Below are positions 6,153-10,619 of a stretch of 10,619 nt of DNA, piece by piece. The stretch's first letter is position 1; each line of letters begins with the position of its first letter. Below the pieces are notes generated by a model, which was not told where the DNA came from, ran no database searches, and saw nothing but the letters and a program-made list of their open reading frames with translations. This stretch comes from Rickettsiales bacterium (lineage in GTDB: Bacteria > Pseudomonadota > Alphaproteobacteria > Rickettsiales > UBA1997): positions 1 to 10,619 of the forward strand of contig CANEUK010000029.1 of the NCBI GenBank assembly GCA_947441695.1, read 5' to 3'. The translations under genes and the position numbers were made by a program.

Positions 6153-6188
6153 TTTTTTAAAAAAGCGTTAATTTTAAACACCAAAAAT

Positions 6189-7505
6189 ATGCAAAATAAG
6201 CCCCTCTTGCATTCGCAAGGGCAAAATCACCTTCTTAAATCGCGAAGATTTCTTCCTCTTTTTGTCACGCAATTCTTCGGAGCTTTTAACGACAATGTTT
6301 TTAAAAACGCATTTCTAATTTGGTTTACTTACGACATTTCTTCCAAGTTAAACATGGATGCGCAATTGATGGTCACCATCGCTTCGGGATTGTTTGTTTT
6401 GCCTTTCTTTCTTTTTTCTGCTCTGGCTGGACAAATTGCCGATAAATTTGAGAAGTCAAAAATTGTTCAAATCATCAAAATAGCCGAAATTGTCATAATG
6501 GCTTTTGCCTTTGTTGGATTTTATTTCGAGAATGTTTATCTGCTTTTGTTGCTGGTTTTTTTGATGGGAGTTCATTCTACTTTTTTTGGCCCAATAAAAT
6601 ATAGCCTTCTTCCTGAAACCCTGAAAGACAACGAATTAGTAAGCGGCAACGCTTTGATTGAAGGCGGAACTTTTCTAGCAATTTTGCTTGGAACAATTCT
6701 TGGCGGAGTTGTGATTAGATCGCAAAATGGCATTGAAATTATTTGTGTTGAAATCGTGTTTTTTGCGTTGATTGGCTATTTTGCGAGTTGCTTTATTCCT
6801 AAAACTCCAATTTCTGATTCTGGTTTGAAAATTAGCTTCAACATTTTTTCGCAAACCCGCAAAATCATCGGTTTTGCCAAAAAAGAAAACACGGTTTGGC
6901 TTTCAATAATTGGCATCTCGTGGTTCTGGTTTATTGGCGTTACGTTCTTGTCGCAATTTCCAATTTACACCAAAAACATCATCAACGGCAACGAGTTTAT
7001 CGTCACACTTTTCTTGTCAATTTTTTCGATTGGAATTGGCGTTGGTTCGGTGATGTGCAACAAATTACTAAAAGGAAAAATCGATGGAAGGCTTGTGCCG
7101 CTTGGTTCAATTGGCATTTCGATTGGAATTTTATTATTCTGTTTGGCAAGCAATTTTTATCAAACTCCAATCAACAATATCAACCTCGCAGAATTTTTTA
7201 GCAGCGGATTTGCCAGCTATTTAATAGTTTTAAGTTTGCTTGCGATTGCAATATTTTCGGGCATTTACATCGTTCCGCTTTACGCCATCATGCAACATCG
7301 ATCCGACAATAAATATCTTTCGCGAATTATTGCCGCAAATAACGTTTTAAATGCTTTGTTTATGGTAGCTTCAAGCCTTGTAATTGTTGGTTTGATAGCG
7401 ATAAAAATAACTTTATTGCAAATCTTTTTAATGCTTGGAATTTTCAATATTTTCGTCTTTTTCTTCATCAAAAAAATTGTTAAAAGGAGACTTGAAAATG
7501 CTTAA
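6189..7505 (+). CDS. lplT: Lysophospholipid transporter, LplT-type MFS protein
   Basis: Twelve-helix major facilitator in the cytoplasmic membrane, expected to move lysophosphatidylethanolamine or similar lysolipids inward for re-acylation by Aas. Family landmarks are RRFLPLFVTQFFGAFNDN (about 19-36) in helix 1, the MFS loop GQIADKFEKSK (about 81-91) after helix 2, and FFGPIKYSLLPE with NALIEGGTF (about 122-151) around helices 4 and 5. The second half is typical hydrophobic MFS sequence ending in a basic tail, KKIVKRRLENA. At 438 residues it is somewhat longer than E. coli LplT (about 400). The next gene overlaps its end by 8 nt, and that partner is exactly the enzyme expected to act with it. 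In E. coli the order is aas-lplT, the reverse of this one; in some bacteria the two are fused. The start at 6189 fits the family N-terminus. Confidence 0.92.
   Translation: MQNKPLLHSQGQNHLLKSRRFLPLFVTQFFGAFNDNVFKNAFLIWFTYDISSKLNMDAQLMVTIASGLFVLPFFLFSALAGQIADKFEKSKIVQIIKIAEIVIMAFAFVGFYFENVYLLLLLVFLMGVHSTFFGPIKYSLLPETLKDNELVSGNALIEGGTFLAILLGTILGGVVIRSQNGIEIICVEIVFFALIGYFASCFIPKTPISDSGLKISFNIFSQTRKIIGFAKKENTVWLSIIGISWFWFIGVTFLSQFPIYTKNIINGNEFIVTLFLSIFSIGIGVGSVMCNKLLKGKIDGRLVPLGSIGISIGILLFCLASNFYQTPINNINLAEFFSSGFASYLIVLSLLAIAIFSGIYIVPLYAIMQHRSDNKYLSRIIAANNVLNALFMVASSLVIVGLIAIKITLLQIFLMLGIFNIFVFFFIKKIVKRRLENA
7484..7489 (+). promoter_or_regulatory. Strong Shine-Dalgarno site that sets the aas start
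   Basis: AAGGAG sits 8 nt before ATG 7498, inside the end of the transporter gene. It is the clearest ribosome binding site in the window and selects ATG 7498 over the in-frame ATG at 7435. Confidence 0.85.
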
Positions 7506-9624
7506 AAGCTTATTCAAAAAATTTCTGACCAAACTTTACAAAGTCGAAATTAAAGGTTTGGAAAATTATCAAAAAGCTGGAAATCGGGTTTTGATTGTGG
7601 CTAATCATTTGTCGTTTTTGGACGGAATTTTATTGGCCGTTTTTTTGCCAAATCGTCCAATGTTTGCAGTTAATACTTTTATTTCTAAGCAATGGTGGAT
7701 GAAGCCGTTTCTTGCCCTAGCAGAAACTTTTAGCCTTGATCCAACCAATCCAATGGCGGTTAAAAGCCTGATTAACGAAATCAAAAAAGACAAAAGATGC
7801 GTAATTTTTCCCGAAGGAAGAATTACGGTTACCGGCTCGTTGATGAAGATTTACGAAGGTCCAGGAATGATTGCCGATAAAGCAGAGGCTATGATTTTGC
7901 CAGTTCGTCTTGATGGCGCGCAATTTTCACCTTTTTCAAGGCTTAAAGGTCGAGTTAAAATTCGCGCTTTCCCAAAAATTACGATTACAATTTTAACGCC
8001 CCAAAAGTTTGAAGTGGCAAAAGAAATTACTGGTCGAAATCGTCGCGCAGCAAACGCTGACAAGCTTTATGACATTATGACCGAAATGTTGTTTGAAAGT
8101 TCAGATTACAAAAAAACTTTATTTTCTTCGCTTTTAGATGCCGCAAAAATTCACGGTAAAAATCACGAAATTATTGTTGATGTTGAGCGCAAGCCTTTGA
8201 CTTACAAACAACTAATTGCGCGAAGTTTTATTCTTGGAAACCAAATTGCCAAAGAAACTTCAGAAAACGAATATGTTGGTTTGATGTTGCCAAATATGAA
8301 CGCCAGCATCGTAACATTTTTTGCCATGCATTCAATAAATCGCGTTCCAGCAATGATTAATTTTTCAACTGGTGGCGCTAATTTTATTGCCGCTTGTAAG
8401 TTGGCAAAAATTAAAACCATTTTTACCTCCAAAAAGTTTATTGAAGGCGCAAAGTTACAAAAACTTGTTGAAGCGGCAGAAAACGAAAAAATCAGAATAA
8501 TTTATTTAGAAAATATCGCAAAAAAGATTGGAATTTTAGACAAAATTTGTGGACTTTTTAAGACATTTTTTGCCCAAAAATTTTACCAACCAACTTCTGC
8601 TCAAAACGCGTCTGTAATTCTTTTTACTTCTGGTTCGGAAGGAACGCCCAAAGGCGTGGTTTTAAGTCACGAAAATATTCAGGCTAATCGTTTTCAACTT
8701 GCTTCTCGAGTTGATTTTTCAAGCAAAGATAAAGTCTTTAACGCTTTGCCAATCTTTCATTCTTTTGGTTTAACTGGCGGAACATTACTTCCGATTTTAG
8801 CTGGAATAAAAACCTTCTTTTATCCGTCTCCGCTTCATTATCGAATTGTGCCAGAATTGGTCTACGACACCAACGCTACAATCATGTTTGGCACAAATAC
8901 CTTTCTTTCGAACTACGCCCGTTTTGCTAACGCTTATGACTTTTATTCAATTCGCTACGTATTTGCTGGCGCAGAAAAATTAGATGTTAATACCAGAAAA
9001 ACTTGGTCAGAAAGATTTGGCGTAAGAATTTTTGAAGGCTATGGCGCAACCGAAACCGCGCCCGCACTTTCAACCAACACGCCAATGCATAATAAACCAG
9101 GAACCGTTGGACGCTTAATGCCAAGTATAAAATTTAAACTCGAAGAAATTGCTGGAATTACTGACGGGAAAAAACTTTGGGTTTGGGGGCCAAATGTGAT
9201 GAAAGGTTATTTATTAAGTTCTAATCCAGGAAATATAACGCCGCTTCAAGATGGCTGGTACGACACTGGCGACATTGTTGCAATCGATGAAAAAGGCTAC
9301 ATTTCAATAAAAGGTCGGGTTAAACGCTTTGCCAAAATTGCTGGCGAAATGGTTTCGCTAACTTCAACCGAAGTAAATATTGCTAAAATTGATTCAAAAT
9401 CAGCGCATGCAATTGTAGCAATTTTTGATGCAAAAAAAGGTGAACAATTAGTTTTAATGACCACCAGCCAAACCTTGAAACGCGCCGATATTTCAACTTA
9501 TTTCAAAGAAAATCAAATTACTGAATTGTCGGTTCCAAAAGAAATAATTGTTGTTGAAAAACTGCCGTTGCTTGGAACCGGAAAAGTTGATTACGTTGCC
9601 GTGAAAAATATCATCACAAATTAA
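7498..9624 (+). CDS. aas: Bifunctional 2-acyl-GPE acyltransferase / acyl-ACP synthetase
   Basis: Re-acylates lysophospholipids (2-acyl-glycerophosphoethanolamine) at the inner membrane, using acyl-ACP that its own second domain makes from free fatty acid and ATP. 708 residues from ATG 7498, close to E. coli Aas (719). Domain 1 (about 1-200) is PlsC-like, with NHLSFLD (His37, Asp42, the HX4D motif) and FPEGRITVTGSLMKIYEG (103-121). Domain 2 (about 210-708) is an AMP-forming adenylation domain, with FTSGSEGTPKG (376-386), PIFHSFGLTGG, EGYGATET (513-520), DGWYDTGD (585-592), GRVKRFAKIAGEMVS, and the catalytic Lys696 in LLGTGKVDY near the C-terminus. Both active sites look complete. The gene overlaps lplT by 8 nt, has a strong Shine-Dalgarno, and is followed after 13 nt by a KAS III gene. 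Arg codons are mostly CGN (20 of 27). Confidence 0.95.
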   Translation: MLKSLFKKFLTKLYKVEIKGLENYQKAGNRVLIVANHLSFLDGILLAVFLPNRPMFAVNTFISKQWWMKPFLALAETFSLDPTNPMAVKSLINEIKKDKRCVIFPEGRITVTGSLMKIYEGPGMIADKAEAMILPVRLDGAQFSPFSRLKGRVKIRAFPKITITILTPQKFEVAKEITGRNRRAANADKLYDIMTEMLFESSDYKKTLFSSLLDAAKIHGKNHEIIVDVERKPLTYKQLIARSFILGNQIAKETSENEYVGLMLPNMNASIVTFFAMHSINRVPAMINFSTGGANFIAACKLAKIKTIFTSKKFIEGAKLQKLVEAAENEKIRIIYLENIAKKIGILDKICGLFKTFFAQKFYQPTSAQNASVILFTSGSEGTPKGVVLSHENIQANRFQLASRVDFSSKDKVFNALPIFHSFGLTGGTLLPILAGIKTFFYPSPLHYRIVPELVYDTNATIMFGTNTFLSNYARFANAYDFYSIRYVFAGAEKLDVNTRKTWSERFGVRIFEGYGATETAPALSTNTPMHNKPGTVGRLMPSIKFKLEEIAGITDGKKLWVWGPNVMKGYLLSSNPGNITPLQDGWYDTGDIVAIDEKGYISIKGRVKRFAKIAGEMVSLTSTEVNIAKIDSKSAHAIVAIFDAKKGEQLVLMTTSQTLKRADISTYFKENQITELSVPKEIIVVEKLPLLGTGKVDYVAVKNIITN

Positions 9625-9637
9625 ACCACGTAAATCC

Positions 9638-10619
9638 ATGACCAGACTCACCATATCAATTGCTGGAACTGGAATATATTTACCAGAAAAAATTATAACT
9701 TCTGAAGCTTTAGACCAAAAACTTGGTAAAGAATCGGGGTGGATTAGGAACAAATCTGGTATTATAAAAAGACATTTTGCTTCAGACCATGAAACAACTT
9801 CTTTTATGGCGATGAAAGCAGCCATTCAAGCTGTTGAGAATTCTGGCATTAAAATGAGTGATATTGATTGTATTATCAGCGCATCTGGAGGAATGGAACA
9901 GGCAATTCCAAGCACTTCTTCTATAATTAGCAGAACTTTAGGATTGGAAAAATCTGGGGTTACCACCTTTGATGTTAATAGTACCTGTTTGAGCTTTTTG
10001 TCAGCTTTGGATATAGCTTCATGCATGATTAAAACTGGAAGGTTTAATCATGTTTTGATTGTTTCTAGCGAAATTCCATCACTTAGCATGAATTGGCTAG
10101 ATATGGAAAGCTGTAATATTTTTGGAGATGGATCGGCTGCAGCAGTTGTTACAAATATTTCAGAAAAATCTAAAAATAATATTCAGGTTCTATCATCACA
10201 TTTTGCAACTTATAGCGATGGAATAAAACACTGCCAAATAAGATCTGGCGGGACCAAGTTACATCCTAACAAAGGAGGAAATGACTATGCTAAATATGCC
10301 GTTTTTGAAATGAATGGAAAAGCAACTTATAAATTTACTGCAGAATTACTTCCAACATTTCTAAAAAATTTATTTGATAAAGCTGGTCTAAAAATGTCTG
10401 ATATTGATTTATTTATACCTCATCAAGCAAGTAAATTAGCTATTCGCCACCTTCAAGATAGAATAAAAATTCCAGAAGAAAAGTTAATCAATATTTTTCC
10501 AGAAAATGGGAACCAAGTCGCAGCTTCAATTCCAAGCGCTTTGCATCACGCTTTTATAAACAATAAGATAAAAAACGGTGACAGAATTTTGCTTTTAGGC
10601 ACCCGTGCTGGAATTTCTG
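9638..10619 (+). CDS. Beta-ketoacyl-ACP synthase III family protein, 3' partial
   Basis: Decarboxylative Claisen condensing enzyme of the FabH family, joining an acyl-CoA or acyl starter to malonyl-ACP; cytosolic. The frame opens at ATG 9638 (MTRLTISIAGTGIYLPE) and stays open for 327 codons to the window edge without a stop. The last visible residues, LLLGTRAGIS, correspond to the end of the fold, so only about 10-15 residues should be missing. The Cys-His-Asn triad is intact: Cys117 in VNSTCLSF, His262 in PHQAS, Asn292 in ENGNQVAAS. GWIRNKSGIIKRHF and FGDGSAAAVV are also typical. The surroundings of the catalytic Cys (TCLSF rather than ACSGF) and PHQAS rather than PHQAN suggest a divergent branch rather than housekeeping fabH, so I give no symbol. 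It sits 13 nt after aas, so it is probably co-transcribed. Eight of its 10 Arg codons are AGA/AGG, unlike aas. Confidence 0.9.
   Translation, partial: MTRLTISIAGTGIYLPEKIITSEALDQKLGKESGWIRNKSGIIKRHFASDHETTSFMAMKAAIQAVENSGIKMSDIDCIISASGGMEQAIPSTSSIISRTLGLEKSGVTTFDVNSTCLSFLSALDIASCMIKTGRFNHVLIVSSEIPSLSMNWLDMESCNIFGDGSAAAVVTNISEKSKNNIQVLSSHFATYSDGIKHCQIRSGGTKLHPNKGGNDYAKYAVFEMNGKATYKFTAELLPTFLKNLFDKAGLKMSDIDLFIPHQASKLAIRHLQDRIKIPEEKLINIFPENGNQVAASIPSALHHAFINNKIKNGDRILLLGTRAGIS

Larger units (their letters stand above)
5758..6188. other. 431-nt non-coding spacer rich in repeats
   Basis: No convincing coding region on either strand. The first 130 nt hold a perfect 8-bp palindrome and a longer-range inverted repeat. 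The rest holds two diverged direct copies of a repeat with internal hairpins, and a -10-like hexamer before the next gene. I see no complete tRNA, SRP RNA or tmRNA. A longest start-stop stretch of 13 codons at 5916 is not supported as a gene. Confidence 0.75.

Noticed and set aside
6896..7201. 101-codon frame on the + strand inside lplT
   Set aside because: It overlaps a conserved MFS gene in another frame, is rich in Trp, Asn and His, and has no family resemblance.
7435..7497. Upstream start for aas at 7435
   Set aside because: The strong Shine-Dalgarno at 7484-7489 fits ATG 7498, which also gives the usual Aas N-terminus.
9493..10026. Antisense open frames across the aas end and the KAS III gene
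   Set aside because: The + strand KAS III frame has a full catalytic triad and runs through the same region, so the antisense frames are shadows.

Overview
The window comes from an AT-rich, gene-dense bacterial chromosome. Every recognisable gene is on the + strand, spacers are short, and few genes have a clear Shine-Dalgarno sequence. UppS carries MDGNARWA rather than the common MDGNGRWA, a variant I recall from Rickettsia. Together with an adjacent uppS-cdsA pair and the low GC content, this points to a low-GC alphaproteobacterium, perhaps Rickettsiales-like or another host-associated lineage. That placement is an inference and needs a phylogeny.

Region 1 (1-4397) is one tightly packed cluster: uppS (5' end cut by the window), cdsA, thiG, a phosphomannomutase/phosphoglucomutase gene and coaE. 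Neighbours overlap or are separated by only 5 nt, so it is probably one operon. It combines lipid-carrier synthesis (undecaprenyl diphosphate), phospholipid precursor synthesis (CDP-diacylglycerol), sugar-phosphate interconversion for envelope polysaccharide, and two cofactor steps (thiamine thiazole, and the last step of coenzyme A). CoaE has an insertion of about 50 residues built partly from a tandem repeat, and an atypical P-loop.

Region 2 (4398-6188) is an accessory islet. Two adjacent genes of unknown function encode a soluble protein of 235 residues and a coiled-coil, single-pass membrane protein of 172 residues. They are followed by a 431-nt non-coding stretch with a perfect 8-bp palindrome, a long-range inverted repeat, and two diverged direct copies of a repeat that each carry a hairpin.

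Region 3 (6189-10619) is a lipid-recycling cluster. A lysophospholipid transporter of the LplT type overlaps an Aas-type acyltransferase/acyl-ACP synthetase by 8 nt. Thirteen nt later comes a ketoacyl-ACP synthase III gene that runs off the window only a few residues from its expected end. LplT flips lysophospholipid inward, Aas re-acylates it, and the KAS III could supply or tailor acyl chains.

The main points for follow-up are the unknown two-gene module with its repeat-rich downstream spacer, the CoaE insertion, the thiG gene isolated from other thiamine genes, and the lplT-aas-KAS III arrangement.
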